This document shows positions 27,901-41,227 of a DNA stretch of 64,000 nucleotides, one piece after another. Every line of letters starts with the position of its first letter. Position 1 is the stretch's first letter. The notes below the pieces were generated by a model. That model ran no database searches. It was not told the DNA's origin and saw only the letters and a program-made list of their open reading frames with translations. This stretch comes from Mya arenaria (lineage: Eukaryota > Mollusca > Bivalvia > Myida > Myidae). The position numbers and the translations under genes were made by a program. Where the stretch lies: NCBI RefSeq assembly GCF_026914265.1, contig NC_069126.1, positions 37,079,725 to 37,143,724 on the forward strand, written 5' to 3'.

Positions 27901-30900
27901 TTCAGCTTGATTGTGACAAAAGCCTTTAGCTTTTAGAACCATGCTCAACATGCACTCTCCCCCAGATTAGCAAGGATACTGGTAGATCAACTTATTCAAA
28001 CAAGGAAAAGTCCTCATAAGTAGAGGACACAAAATTTTAATAGGTGTTTCTACATCACTAGAGACTAGAGTATAAATCTACTTACCTAATGCCATGCCCA
28101 GAAACCCCTGTATCAGCAGCAATAGTATCACCCAAATCAGAGGACCTAGACATGGAACCTGGAAATGAATACAGAAATATGAAACAAAGTTAAGAAGGAA
28201 ACTTTGAGCCTTATTCTTTGTCTCGCCTATAACAGGACAGGACAGCTTAAGGCAGACATAACTCCATTTAAGGGTTAATTGGTTTAGAATTCAAAGGGGC
28301 ACAGGAAAGTGGGAATGCATGTTCTACCATTAATATCTTTATGCCACCTCATATGAAATTTCATCTCATAGTTTGTATTTTGCATACAATTTTATGTGAA
28401 TTTAAAAGATGAGTAACTAAGATGTTACATATAAGCAACTAGTATACATGTACTAGCATAGTACTAAATAACCTTTTGTCAAGTCTGAGACTGATGTTTA
28501 AAACAAGAGGCCCAAAAGGGCCTATGCTCTACTGGCATGGCTTTTGTGGTCATATCAATCTACAGCATGTATGTATGGGTAAAAGGCAACAGACATATAG
28601 TTTATGTTTTGTGTTTGGGTTACCTGAAAACGTAGCACGTTCAACATCTGAGCCCAGAAAGTATTGTAAGCAGATTAGTTGCATGAACTATTTTAATATG
28701 TGCCAAGTAAAAGTCATCTGACAAAAAAAAAATGCTTTCAAAACTGTACTCATAGTAAAAATTTCTGTAGTTTTAAAAGTTAAAAAAAATTGGTCAAAAG
28801 GTCAAAGTCAAGGGCATCCTAGGACAACATTGATCAATTTGAACAAACATTCACAATCAATTGTGCCGAGATGGATGCACGAACACACAAAAAGATTTTC
28901 AAACCTTTCCAGATTTATGTTTACCAAACCTGTGAACCCTGGGTGTGGCCAGTAATGACACCAGGTGCATAACTTAAACATTCACAACCAATTTTGTTAA
29001 AGATGCACTCTTACTCCCATATAAGATTTACCACAATTAATACATTTGTTGTAATACACCAAAAAGGATGAATAAATGTCGAAAACAATGGTTCTTATGA
29101 AGGACCACTTTAATTTGAAAGAAAGGTGCAGGAAACACGGAATTTCTACCTTATGAGACGATAGGAGATATCAGTAAATATTTTAGCACTCACCAATCAT
29201 TTAATTTTTGTGCGTTTTCAGCTATTAAATACACGGTTACAATCTTGATATCAGTAAAAAAAATAATCCATAAATGCATTATTTAGTAAGTAGTAAAATA
29301 TTTAACACATAAAATGGATGTTTGTTATTTACTTGTATGTGCATTGATTTTGAATAAGAGTGTCACTTTAAGATGAATGCGCAAACTACAGAACTTAAAG
29401 CTAAAAAATGGCCTTTGGGCTTTCAACAAGAACAAGGCAGAGTAATTCACAAAATCAACTGCAGAAGCAAAAAGCAAATTGTCTCTCAAAATCCTAGACT
29501 TGCAAATTGTCTCCCTTAACTCTAGACTTGAATTTACATGTACATGTAAACTTGGCTAAAAATAGAATTCGCTCATGCAGACCTGGCTAAAAATAGAAAG
29601 CATTTCTTTAAAACTTTCATGGCCCATAATCTAGGCATTTATGGGCGGATCTGGCTGGTTTTCGAAAGGAACCGAGCTCTAATGGATATCTAGATACTGT
29701 ACAAGTTTCATCGAGATACAATCAAAACTGAAGACTGTATCGTGTTCACGACCAATTGTTTACAGACGCACGACCGCACGGATGCACATACTACGTACAC
29801 ATTACCATCGCATAAGCTCTTCTGGCCTTTGGCCAGTAGAGCTAAAAACAAAAAAACACTTTACTTAAAAGATTAATATGTAAAGTAAGAGATTTTTTTT
29901 TCCATAAATGCGATTAAACAGATGTTTTACACTGCATCTTATTCTGATAGCCATAAAGACATCATGTAAAAAGCGACTGAATGAAGTGATGTAACTATAC
30001 ATATATGTATAAAAGTATACAAAATTAATCATTTTCAAGTATCATTTCAAATACAAAGCCTTTAAATTTTAAGGAATGTAAACATTAACAAAAAATGTAT
30101 TTGTTTTCATTTAAGTTATACCTGTACATGATATTGTACAACTCCAAATTGCAACAACAAGATTGCATAACTCAGCTAGATTTAACTCTGCTGATAAGCC
30201 CAATCTCACCTTGAATATGAGGAGAGCAACACTGAGCAGCACAGCCACCTGGACGACCACGATCAACATCTGGGTCACCATGTGAGCCAACATGATCTCA
30301 AACGACACCATCCCTGTCAGCACACATCAATTACAACTCTTACATTCACAAAATCAGGTACTTTCTTATCCTAGCAAATGTTAAAATCATTTTTTATCTC
30401 ATCTGTTTTTAAAACAAAAAGTCCAAGTATTGTCATTATACGACTTGGCAGCAATGAGAAACTAGTTTCAACTGGGTTTTTCCGAGAAACTAGCTCCATG
30501 TCATTAACCCATGTGTCATTGTAAATACACAAGCACAAAAATCTCTATACTAGTGATACATTAATAGGTGAACACTTCACATCAAAAACATGCACGGTTT
30601 CAATTTCTTATAAAGGCACATTCCTGAGCTTCTCATATATAAATTCGCCAGTATTGCTTCCTAACCAGTAAAATGACCGTACTGAATTCTAGCTTATCAT
30701 TAATAGCTTATCATATGATATTGAGTAGATGTTCTTTATTTTCCAGGTAAAATTTGGTTTATCTGTAAACAAAGCTTAAGGTCCCTATTAATTACTTATT
30801 ATAGTACAAATGAAGTGATCCCACCTGATGCGAGACACCTGTCCAGCAGGCCCATCTTCTTGTCCATTACAAACACAAGGGTTGTCAGTCCTGTGGCCAG

Positions 30901-33900
30901 GAAAAATGTCACTCTGAAATCACATAACAAACACACGGGTGGTCAGTCCAGTGGTCAGTCCAGCGATAAGGAAACAATTTTACTCTGAAATCACATAACA
31001 AACACAAGGGTGGTCAGTCCAGTGGTCAGTCCAGCGATAAGGAAAAATGTTACTCTGAAATCACATAACAAACATGGGTGGTCAGTCCAGTGGTCAGTCC
31101 AGCGATAAGGAAAAATGTTACTCTGAAATCACATAACAAACATGGGTGGTCAGTCCAGTGGTCAGTCCAGCGATAAGGAAAAATGTTACTCTGAAATCAC
31201 ATAACAAACACAAGGGTGGTCAGTCCAGTGGCCAGAAAAAATGTCACTTTGAAATCATATAACAAAAACGAGGATGGTCAGTCATATCATCTGTAAATGA
31301 TTTTTAAACACATTATTTTAGTGTTTTTTAATTCGCACACTAAAATTTGATTTGGGTTTCTGACAATAACTACTTATTTGACTGATATTCTAGAAGATAG
31401 CACTATAGAGGGCAACGGCTTTGTGATGCCAATGGAAACAAGTTTTAGAGGGAAATAATCCGGTCATCGCATACGTTTTAAACAAGGGTAAATTATTCTT
31501 CTTAACATAATTGCAAATACTCCATATAATGTTTACCCTAACCATGCATTTCTACAGTATTTCATGTGAATCTTCGTTACAAACCTCAGTTAATGAACAA
31601 AGCTATTCAGATCCATAACTATTCTAATACCAAGCTAACAAATTAACAATTATAACAATATAACACTAGCACAAGTCATACTCACGAGATCATTACACCA
31701 GGGGCCATGAACTCAGTAAAAGTGGCATCTTGGTTCCCATACACTGATTTCTCCATCTTTTTAAAAAAGTCAAACAATAAATTTTAACAGCTATTACATT
31801 CATGTACTAATTTGCTCATATTTTCTTCAAATTTAAATAATATCATAGCGCAACTGTTTGTTTCAATGAGATATTGATTATATTTCATTGAGTTAGCATA
31901 CCGGGTAGGTGGAGCAGCACCGAAAGCCATTTTTCACCATTGACCCACCTCTCATAAAAACATGCCTTTCCGTGCTCAGAGCCTCAGACTAATGGAATCA
32001 TGTAATTTTAGGAGAAAATCACACCACCTTCCACCAACAGTAAGTATACAAACTGAAATCAACCCAGAGATAAACCTGGTAAACCTACCATACATTGACG
32101 TTTATATCACATTGGAAAGCTTTTTTGTTCATTCATTAATTCTCATATCAGAATGTCAATGATAATCAATAGGCATGGCTTTTACTGTGCAATAAAGAGC
32201 TTGTGCAAAATTACTATGCTATTTACTTATACCACCATCTAGTTATTGAACACTGTTCTCAACAAAATATGGTACAAAACAGTCACTACACCCTGTACTC
32301 TCGTCACTACACCCTGTACTCTCGTCATTGAAGTTCTACAACCTGCACAATGCTCTTGTGTATAATTTCAATTACTCAGGTAGTTACAGCATGAATTATA
32401 ACTAAACCCTTTTTTTTAAGAAACTTAACACTGATTATGAAAGTAAAATAATTTCAAACACTCATTGAGTCATTTTGAATGTTTCTTATACAAACACAGA
32501 AAAACACACAATGCCCAAAATCTGATTAATTACAAACATGTGAATAATCCCTCGACAAAGTATCATAAACAATCGCCGTGTTCTATGTTCATGGAATCTC
32601 GATCAATATATTAAGATAGATAACATAACACTCATGTGTTAATGTGATCCCAGAATGCATTGCATTAATTTAATATACCTGGTAAATGAAGAAAACCGTG
32701 ACTTTGAATGACAATGACGAGCAACAGGCTGAGCTGCATTTGTTTTAGTTTAATATACAGCACTTGACATTTACTATAAACATAAACATAAGCTGGTAAT
32801 GAGCTGTACAATGCCGTAATGAGCTGTACAATGCCATGCGCAACTTTCCCATAACTCTCTCAACACCTAAGTCTTAAAATAAATCATTTTAACCAGATAT
32901 TGAAAAACCTTGAAACCTAAGTTTGATCTAAAACATACCAGTAACTGATTTTGATCTATTTTCTTTAATGATATTTGATATGTTTTTCTTTGTATGAAGG
33001 CATTATTTGAAAATGTTGCTTTCCTATTAATAAGAAAATCTTATATACTTACCAATATAGGTAAACTAGCCAGTTTCGGGTTCTTCCCAAATGCTTTCAG
33101 TGTTTCACCTGCAAATGCTTCAAACCCGTCCGTTATCTTCTTTATTAAGACTATCGCTATTTGTTCATCTGAAACAGAAGTCTGTATAATCAACCACAAG
33201 CCTTTTGTTTAATAATCAAAGAAAGTAGAGCTTACAACAAACAGCAAATACAACTTCATAAACTTGGTTGTTTGATAAAAAAGGATATTATATATGAAAT
33301 TAACTTGGAAGCATTGAAAACATGTTTATCTAAGACTTATCTTAGACTTAACACTGTGTTTATTGTATATGCATGTAGATGTAATGGTTCTAAGGTCATA
33401 TGACACAAAACTAAAGTAAGGATTCTATAACACAACTGAAATCATTTCAACCAAGAGATTATATAAAAAAACAATTTACGTTATAGCAAATTTACATATT
33501 CTGCCTACTTGTGGAATCCATCTGTATTTTCACAGAGCTACCATTGATCACAGAATCACTAATATTCATGCCTCCTAGGAATCTACAAGAGAACAGTTTT
33601 GTTTTAGTAGAAAAAACACATTCTTTTAACATTTGCATACAATTTTAACAGTAGCTGTTTATGCTATGATGTCTGCTGCACAACAATAATCAAACTAGTA
33701 CTCAAAATGAATACTGATAAATATGTAATAAACATCGGTTACAATATTTATTGTTAAGAAACTATAAACCCAAGCAAAAAGTCATAAACACTCAGCTTAT
33801 GTTTCTTACCCTAGATTAAATTGACATACACCCAGGAAAAGACAAGTTTTGTATAAATGCAAGATTGTAAATGTGATAGATTCTACAAATAAAGAGTATC

Positions 33901-36900
33901 TAATGAATCCATGTCATCATACATTTGTTCGTCCAAACCTCACACATACATAGATTTAACTGCATTATGGTAACCTCAGATATATTCTTCATAGCCACCT
34001 TATTTGGAGATCTGTGGAGAAGTTTTCACTGATATGTATAACTCCCCATGATTCACCCTGCTTTACGGAATGGTATGCTTCTGCGCAACCTCGGCCAGTG
34101 TAATTGTCCTGGAATTAAATTATGTTAGAAAGGCGTTAAAGAATATTTGACCTACGGTATAAATGAAAAATGTGGAAATAACAAAATTAAATGTGCAAAA
34201 ACATCAAAACATCATATTGGTATATACCCATATCATTATAGTGGCCATTCATGTGACCAAAAAACCCAAGGCTAAATCGAAAATTGTTCATAATATTGAA
34301 ACATGAAACAAGGCGCATATTTTGTGAGTAACAATGCACACATGTGTAGCACTTCTTTAGACCCACAACAATGGCTTTAAATTGTTCCAGTCATGCCCCT
34401 TGTTTGACTGAAAAAAGGTCAGATGAATGTTGGCACACGATGTGATCTTAGAGTTTTAAAAAACAATGATAGAAATTAAAGTATTCCATGGATTTAAGTT
34501 AAATTTATACACAATAAAGTTAATACTTTTAAGACTGAAACAACATACAGATGGGTGTTAGCATCACTCAGTGGTGCTCTTGTTTTTTAATAGAATGTCA
34601 AATATCGTAAAGATTCATTTCCAGTTCCACACCTGCACAATAGAATGATTATCTAGATGAGAGAGGAAGGCTGCACCCAAGGGTCCGGTATCCTCATTGA
34701 CGATGGAAAGATGGAGGCCGAAGGGGTCATTGCCAATACAAAGGCAGAACAAAACGATCTCCACAAGCGGCAACATGAACTGGAACAACAGGAATCTGCC
34801 GAGAAGAAATGAGGAGGTCTATATAACATTGTACTGTGTTATTTTCTTCACTTAATGCATACATTGAAAATGTTACACAATTAAGAGTATTGGATCTAAC
34901 CAATAGAAACAACCCATGACATTTTTTTCACAGATCCACAATTACAATTTTTTCCACATCAAACATTATCTTTTGAATTGAATTGAATTATATATGTGTA
35001 TTTGTTAAAGTTTTAAAGTATATCAATGAACAAGTATGTTTAACATTTTTAAGTGGTCTTTATCTTTTGGACGCTCAGTCTATACAGTGAGATGCCTATA
35101 ATGTAATAAAATGTATGAACTCATTCTTGGCAATCCCTGCAATGATTGCCTATAACGTGGTCAAAAGTATACTTTTTCTCTTCTTGAAACAAGAGCAACC
35201 TTAGTGGCATCTTTGTTTGTTTTTCTACTGAAGGGGTGCACAAAGTTCATGAGTAGTCAATACAGGACAAGCAAACAAAAATAATAAAATGCACCAGCGC
35301 TCTCTAGAAATGTTTTTGACCCGTGTATTTGAATAAAAAGTTACATGTACATGTTAAATATTAATTTAAATAATAAAGACTGGATAATATTAATGTTCAT
35401 TTAAACACCAAACTGGCCCGTCTCTTTAACCAACCCAATTCTTCTCCTGAGTAAATGTATGTTTTTCATAAACTGGGCAAAGATGTTGTTGGCGCTGGGA
35501 AGCCCAATGGGGAAAGCAAATCTGTGAGCGGGTAGAGGGGGCTCCAGGTCCCCACCCATTGTCACATCCAAGAGGGGCTCGTCATCGTCATCAATCACAG
35601 GCTTAACGTTATCTTCATCTTCGGTGTTCAGGCTGGTCTTGGAGTACTACAGAAATGGAGATGAAAAATCTACCTTCTTGTATATATTAAAAAAAACTCT
35701 AAATACTTGTCCATGAAATAAATGATCAGCAGAAATTACAGGAAAGTTTTAAAAAAATTAAGGGTCAATCGTTCAATTTTTAAGCTGTAAGTTGAAAGCT
35801 GTCATTAATGCATTGACATTCATTATTCTATTAATTACATAGTGAGTCTCTACCTCATTACGTGGCAGCCTGGGTTCAGGCAGAGTTCCCTCACAATCCT
35901 CCTCACACAGCCTCAGGAATACATTCTCAAGGCTCTGCATAACACAAGACAGCATTGAACAAGGTAGGGAATCACATTATAAAACCATGTAGGCGGCAGA
36001 GCACACACGTATCACAGACAACTCAAGGCTCTGTAAACATGTTGCTAACTTCAACAAAATGCAGCTTCATGTTAGTATGGAATAAGCTGTAGTGCACACA
36101 GGCATCACAGACTCATGTACTGTACCAGACCTGTACTGATAGCTCTATAGCCTTCAGTGGCTCCTCTTAACCATGTATCTTTTACCATACCAGTGTTTAT
36201 ATATGTACACTCACAGACAGTTGAATTCCTCTATAGCCCTTAGTGGCTCCTCTTACCCCTGTATCTTATACTAGCCCAGTATTTATATATGTTCACTCAC
36301 AGACAGTTGAATTCCTCTATAGCCTTCAGTGGCTCCTCTTAACCCTGTATCTTTTACCATACCAGTATTTATATATGTACACTCACAGACAGTTGAATTC
36401 CTCTATAGCCCTTAGTGGCTCCTCTTACCCCTGTATCTTATACTAGCCCAGTATTTATATATGTTCACTCACAGACAGTTGAATTCCTCTATAGCCTTCA
36501 GTGGCTCCTCTTAACCCTGTATCTTTTACCATACCAGTATTTATATATGTACACTCACAGACAGTTGAATTCCTCTATAGCCCTTAGTGGCTCCTCTTAC
36601 CCCTGTATCTTATACTAGCCCAGTATTTATATATGTTCACTCACAGACAGTTGAATTCCTCTATAGCCTTCAGTGGCTCCTCTTAACCCTGTATCTTTTA
36701 CCATACCAGAGTTTATATATGTACACTCACAGACAGTTGAATTCCTCTATAGCCTTCAGTCGCTCCTCTTACCCCCGTACCTTATACCATACCAGTATTT
36801 ATACATTTATATGAACACTCATTCAAGTTGAACCTCTCTTTAGCCTTCAGTGGCTCCTCTTATCCCATATCTTATACCATACCCATATAAATATATGTAC

Positions 36901-39420
36901 ACTCACTACACTCAGTCATGTTGAACCTATCTATAGCCTTCAGTGGCTCCTCTTACCCAGTATCTTATACCATACCCGTATTGATATATGTACACTTACA
37001 GTCATGTTGAACCTCTCTATAGCCTTCAGCGGCTCCTCTTCTGCTAAAATCCTTCCATATCTCATAAACCCAACCTAAAGTAAGCAAATAAGAACTGCTA
37101 TATTAGAGGCGAACCACAGCTCAATTCAACATTATTATCTTATCATTCATGACTGTTTTTATAATTGAAAGAAATCAAAAACACATTGTTCTGAAAAACT
37201 GACGTAAATAAATATATGAAGATGAAAATGTTGTGTTTTGGAGGTTATAATGTTTTCATTCAAATTAATATCTTCTGTGATAACTAATTGTATCAAATGG
37301 GGTACATTGTATTCGTACATGTATTTGAATGAAAATAAGCTGAGCAGAATAGACACCATGCAGTCACACCCTAGCTATTTTCAAATAGACCCTTTCTTTA
37401 ACTACTCTGCTAGAATGAAACGTCAATTTCGGAGACATCTTTTCTGGCTATACCTAGTAATAAGTACTCAAGCCCCAGTACCACTTTTCTACATGTATCA
37501 TCTTTGGTATGGTACAGTCAGTCTGTGAATTGATTTGGGACCTCTTGAGGTAAAAGCTTTGCTCTAACTCTAAACTATTTTGGTTGTGATCCAAACAGTT
37601 ATTGTCACGGTAGCAACAATCTTGAAACAGATATTTTTGTAGTTTTCTAGCCATTTTTTTGCTCACCTTATCTGCCTGCTTGGCCTCCTCGATGTAGTGG
37701 GTGGTGAGAATTATGGTTGTCTGGTTTCCTGTGTGGCTTGTGATATTTATAAGGTGGTCCCATATCCTGTAAATTTATTTTAGTTTATATCAGTAAAAGA
37801 AAATATAAATGCAGCGATTGTATGACAATAACTGGGAACCTTAACAAAACTGACCTCTCTCTGAGTAAGGGGTCGACACCTACTGTGGGCTCATCGAGAA
37901 TAAGTAGCTCTGGTTCATGAAGTAGAGCCACACAGAATGACACACGCCGCATCTGACCTCCGCTGTGGATGGAGAATTAAAATATTTAAACATTGATATA
38001 CTTTTTTTGCATATTAAAAGTGGAAAATTAGGTTCTCCACAGAGTAAGCTTTAGCATCTGCCTAGTTTTGACTATGGTTATGCTACAAATTAAACAATAT
38101 ATGTCCAACATTCTTAGACAATTGTTCCTCACAGGGCTAAGTCAAGTCTAAAACCCATGATCTTTGAAACTCAATACATTGGTGGTCAAAATTTGGGGCC
38201 TCAATGGTAATTTATGTATACATCGTATTTTTTATAAAAAAACTATTATAGTCATGATTACGGCTAACAAATATATTGTGGTGTATATTTTCAATTACTA
38301 AGCTTGTAATTGAAAAAGTATTGACAATTAAATCAAATAAGAAGTTCTATTAACCTAAGTTGTGAGACAAGTCGATGTTTATCGGGCAGCGACAGAAACT
38401 CTACCAGGAAGTCAGAGCGTGTTTGTATGAGTTGTGAGGTCATCTTGTGTAACCGACCATAATACTGCAGTGTCTCAGCAATAGTCAGGTCCACAAACAG
38501 GGCCGTCTCCTAAAAATGTTATTCAATATTTTATACCATGAAATGGTAGAATAAATCATGTAAAAACAGTCAGTAGCTCTCCATTTCAATTTAATTTACT
38601 TAATGCATTAAAATCTTAATGCTTTCTTTAAATTCCACATACCTGCAACTTTTATGCAAATATTAAAAACTGTTTAAAACTGATAGATGTTTTATTTTCA
38701 GCAGGGATACACATAAAACACGTAGGCTTACACAAGTAACACTTACAGTCCAAGCTACATGTATTTAAATTTTCTAATAAAGAAACAACTATAAGAAGAT
38801 GTTATTTTTTACGTTTACACCTCTATGGCACTCACCTGTGGCATATAGCCAACCATACTGCCTGGCACCTTGTGACCATGTGCTCCGGGCTTGTCTCCCA
38901 GAACCACAACATGACCGCTGTCCACCTGTAAACGTCCTAGAACACTCCGCAGTAGGGTCGTCTTTCCACAACCACTAGGACCCAGCAGGCCATAACTAGA
39001 TGGCAGATAAACAACATGAAAGAGGGTTGGTGTAAAATCAAGCAAATGGAGTTTTTCACTGACATTGCAGTTATCAGTTGTTTTAGGGTCACTAAATTTC
39101 TTGATGTTTGATATTACAAAGTTTATAATATAGTTTTATAGCATAGAAACAACAGTAAAGCCAATGAATGAGTTTTTCATTAAAAGGGTTTACTAATTCA
39201 AAAGATGCAAATAAATCAAAGTGAATTACATGCAACCCCTCGGTACATTGATATTCAGGCTGTTGAGAACTTGCAGTTTTCCATAAGACTTGGTGATCTG
39301 TCTTCCCCATACTACTGCTGGCTCTTGACGAAATCTGTTAAGTCTGGCCAATGATCGTCTTGGACCTGAGGGTCTACGCTCTGCTAGACTTCCAGAGTCT
39401 AAATCCACTCTTGCAGCCAT
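24984..39420 (-). CDS. ABCH: ABCH-subfamily ABC half transporter (726 aa, 19 exons, complete)
   Basis: Exons in order: 39230-39420, 38836-38995, 38355-38509, 37855-37962, 37667-37766, 37000-37074, 35854-35934, 35435-35646, 34633-34795, 33999-34108, 33509-33582, 33053-33168, 31686-31756, 30825-30913, 30210-30313, 28086-28158, 27730-27816, 27195-27299, 24984-25090. All phases match. The start is the first ATG (39420). The N-terminal ATPase domain has Walker A GPSGCGKT (69-76), Q-loop MPQ (115-117), signature LSGGQ (168-172), Walker B LLILDE (188-193) and switch His228 (TTHYIEEA). An acidic linker (DDDDEP) leads to an ABC-2 membrane domain: helices near 362-382, 532-554, 581-602, 608-628, 645-663 and 709-724, with a large loop 383-530. 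Half transporters of this type dimerise and export lipids or xenobiotics; mammals lack ABCH. The substrate here is unknown. A TTTTCAG acceptor near 39467 suggests an upstream 5'-UTR exon. ABCG23-like is the name most databases give such proteins. Confidence 0.93.
25440..26760. mobile_element. Composite repeat with a 179-bp central tandem array
   Basis: Lies in the last ABCH intron. About seven units with a period near 179 bases share GTTGCTGAGATATTAACC, then AAACCTTAACCAGAATTTCT, then GAGTTATC. The array is bracketed by AGCACGCTCGACTATTCCGC on the left and an inverted relative on the right (GCGAATAGTCGAGCT). Short arms around a tandem core are the layout of pearl-type (Helentron-related) elements in bivalves; that assignment is inference. 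Confidence 0.75.
28500..29846 (-). repeat. Dispersed repeat, copy 2, interrupted by a MITE
   Basis: Inverted relative of 15040-16094, inside the ABCH intron between exons 16 and 15. It begins AAACAAGAGGCCCAAAAGGG and ends with the palindrome CTGGCCTTTGGCCAG followed by TAGAGCTAAAAA. It is about 300 bases longer than copy 1 because of the MITE at 28997-29371, partly offset by the lack of one internal repeat. Confidence 0.8.
28997..29371. mobile_element. TTAA-flanked MITE nested in the dispersed repeat
   Basis: Ends TTAAAGATGCACTCTTA and TAAGAGTGTCACTTTAA are imperfect inverted repeats. Copy 1 of the host repeat (15.6 kb) retains the uninterrupted site TTTTGTTAAGATGAA, so TTAA target duplication is seen directly. 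The end sequence resembles the MITE at 11.6 kb. Confidence 0.88.
30914..31275 (-). repeat. About 68-bp tandem array derived from an ABCH exon start
   Basis: Directly upstream, on the sense strand, of ABCH exon 14 (30825-30913). Five units repeat the first 30-odd bases of that exon together with its ATTTCAG acceptor and about 20 bases of intron. Within the units GGTCAGTCCAGTGGTCAGTC replaces the exon's GTCAGTCCTGTGG. Acceptor-like copies recur near 30984, 31052, 31120 and 31188. Confidence 0.88.
36125..36999 (-). repeat. 86-bp tandem array derived from the end of an ABCH exon
   Basis: In the intron after exon 6 (37000-37074). The phrase GGCTCCTCTT recurs at about 36159, 36245, 36331, 36417, 36503, 36589, 36675, 36761 (one mismatch), 36852 and 36944, and once in the exon at 37031. 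Each unit carries a relative of the last 40-odd exon bases ([11 protein letters not shown]) followed on the minus strand by GTGAGT, a donor-like site. Alternating subtypes give a higher-order period of 172 bp. Confidence 0.9.
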
Positions 39421-39698
39421 TTCTACAACTACTTTTGACAATAAACTTCAGTTTTGTATTTCTTTCTGAAAATTAATTTATTGACTTTTTTATAAAATCA
39501 GATTTTACACCACTTATATATACATGGACACCTATATATCCCTCACAAGATTTATTCATGTAAAGTTGAATGTCAAGAGATAAGTGGACACAAATCTGAG
39601 ACAGAATTTTTATTGTTAATATTGAGAGTTCTGTGTTATGTTTTAATCGATCACAGTCAGTTCAACAGTTTAATAAAGTGTGTACGGGGTATAGGAAG

Positions 39699-39729
39699 AG
39701 GGGCGGGGGGGGGGGGGGGGGGGGGGGGC
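39699..39729. repeat. Poly-G run of about 30
   Basis: An uninterrupted G run about 270 bases upstream of the ABCH start codon. Comparable runs occur at 14125-14144 (G) and 22467-22483 (C). The length may be unreliable in the assembly. Confidence 0.85.
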
Positions 39730-41227
39730 TGAGGCCACTTCAAGAATGTCATCTGTGCCCGGGCTAAAATAACTTGCAAATCAAATAATATCAGGTTTAA
39801 ATCTCCAAACCACAATGTAGCTCCGATATAAATAGAATGCATTGTGCATTAGAGTTATCTCTTTGTAAAATTTAAGAAGGTAAAATCAACGCAACTTTTA
39901 GAAATCGTACATTAATTTACAATTAATTTGGTTCGAAAAGATGGTGCGAAATGATGTAGGGGCGAATCAGAAACATCCATATAAAACAGTAATCAGATTG
40001 ATACTTAACGGATACTCGATGTAAACCACTAATTATAGGAACAATATTTTCGTAGGGACTATACAGTCAACGATACGTGATAATTTAAAAGTAAATTGGA
40101 AAGATAAACATTAATCCTTCGTAAGCGAGTAAGTAATAGTGAAAGTAGGCCTCGTTTTAGTGCCCTTACCGCACAACCCTGGGATACGTACCACTATGAT
40201 ATAAAACCAAACAAGTACGATTTTCTTACTAGTAAGTTCTCTCACCTAAAGCCTAGTCCAAATAATTGTAAGTTGACGGATTTTTTTACGATTTTTGATA
40301 TGGCAAAGAATCCCGTATAACACGTCTATTATTTTAGACTAACCTAAAGCCATGTTTCTGTTTCTGTGGAATCTTCATTGCTTCTTAGGAGAAACTCTTG
40401 TAGCGTAGATAAACTCACTTAAATTCGTGCATACACACACGTGCGCTCTTCTTCGTATACAAGTTCACACGCTTATTATGTACGTGCCTTTGTTTAAAAA
40501 TCCACTCAAATGCTCTGAGTAATAAATATAGCTATAAACGTGAATGCAAGAGGGTTATCTAGGTTTTGGACATGAAATGGACAGCAGCGTGGATGAGACA
40601 GTACTCATACATGTACTCCAAATATCCCAGGACCACCCCTTAAAGCCATGGATAGGGAGGGAGTAACTGCATGCTACAATTTAAACATCTTCGGTGTGAA
40701 GCTGCAGCGTTTTGGGGAATACGGTCACGGTCGATTCACATTGGAGAGTATGTGGTAATTAAGCAACATTGGAACACTGTGCATTGTAAAAATAGTAATC
40801 AACAATAATGATAACGTTTTTATTTGTGTTAATTCACTGCCGCAATACACAGGATGATATGGTTTTCATTTACGATAAAGAGTTGCACAATATATGTTTA
40901 TAAACACTCAATTAACACATTTTATGATTTATGCAGAGTGAATACTGTAGACACTGTAGACACAATATAAACGAGTGTTCAAACAGACATTCAAAATATT
41001 TCACAACACCATGAAATTAATAATATATGTACTGTTTTACATAACAATCCATTTCTAACAAATGAGCGTACAAACACGGAATTTTCAGTCAAGCAGGTTT
41101 AGTTAACAATACAAATGTTCGAAGCCTTCCTGCCTAATGACTGAATTATTTGTGGAAGCAGTGTGTCTTTTGAAAGTATTTTGACGATTGACCTTGTTGT
41201 TTGATATATTTGTTTAGAAACTAGAGA

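Noticed and set aside
15874-28721. Matching 65-codon frames at 15874-16071 and 28476-28721 as a conserved gene
   Set aside because: They are part of a dispersed repeat; the similarity covers the whole repeat including clearly non-coding parts.
36243-36814. Three tandem 67-75-codon open frames
   Set aside because: They read through the 86-bp exon-derived array on the strand opposite to ABCH; identical because the DNA is repeated.
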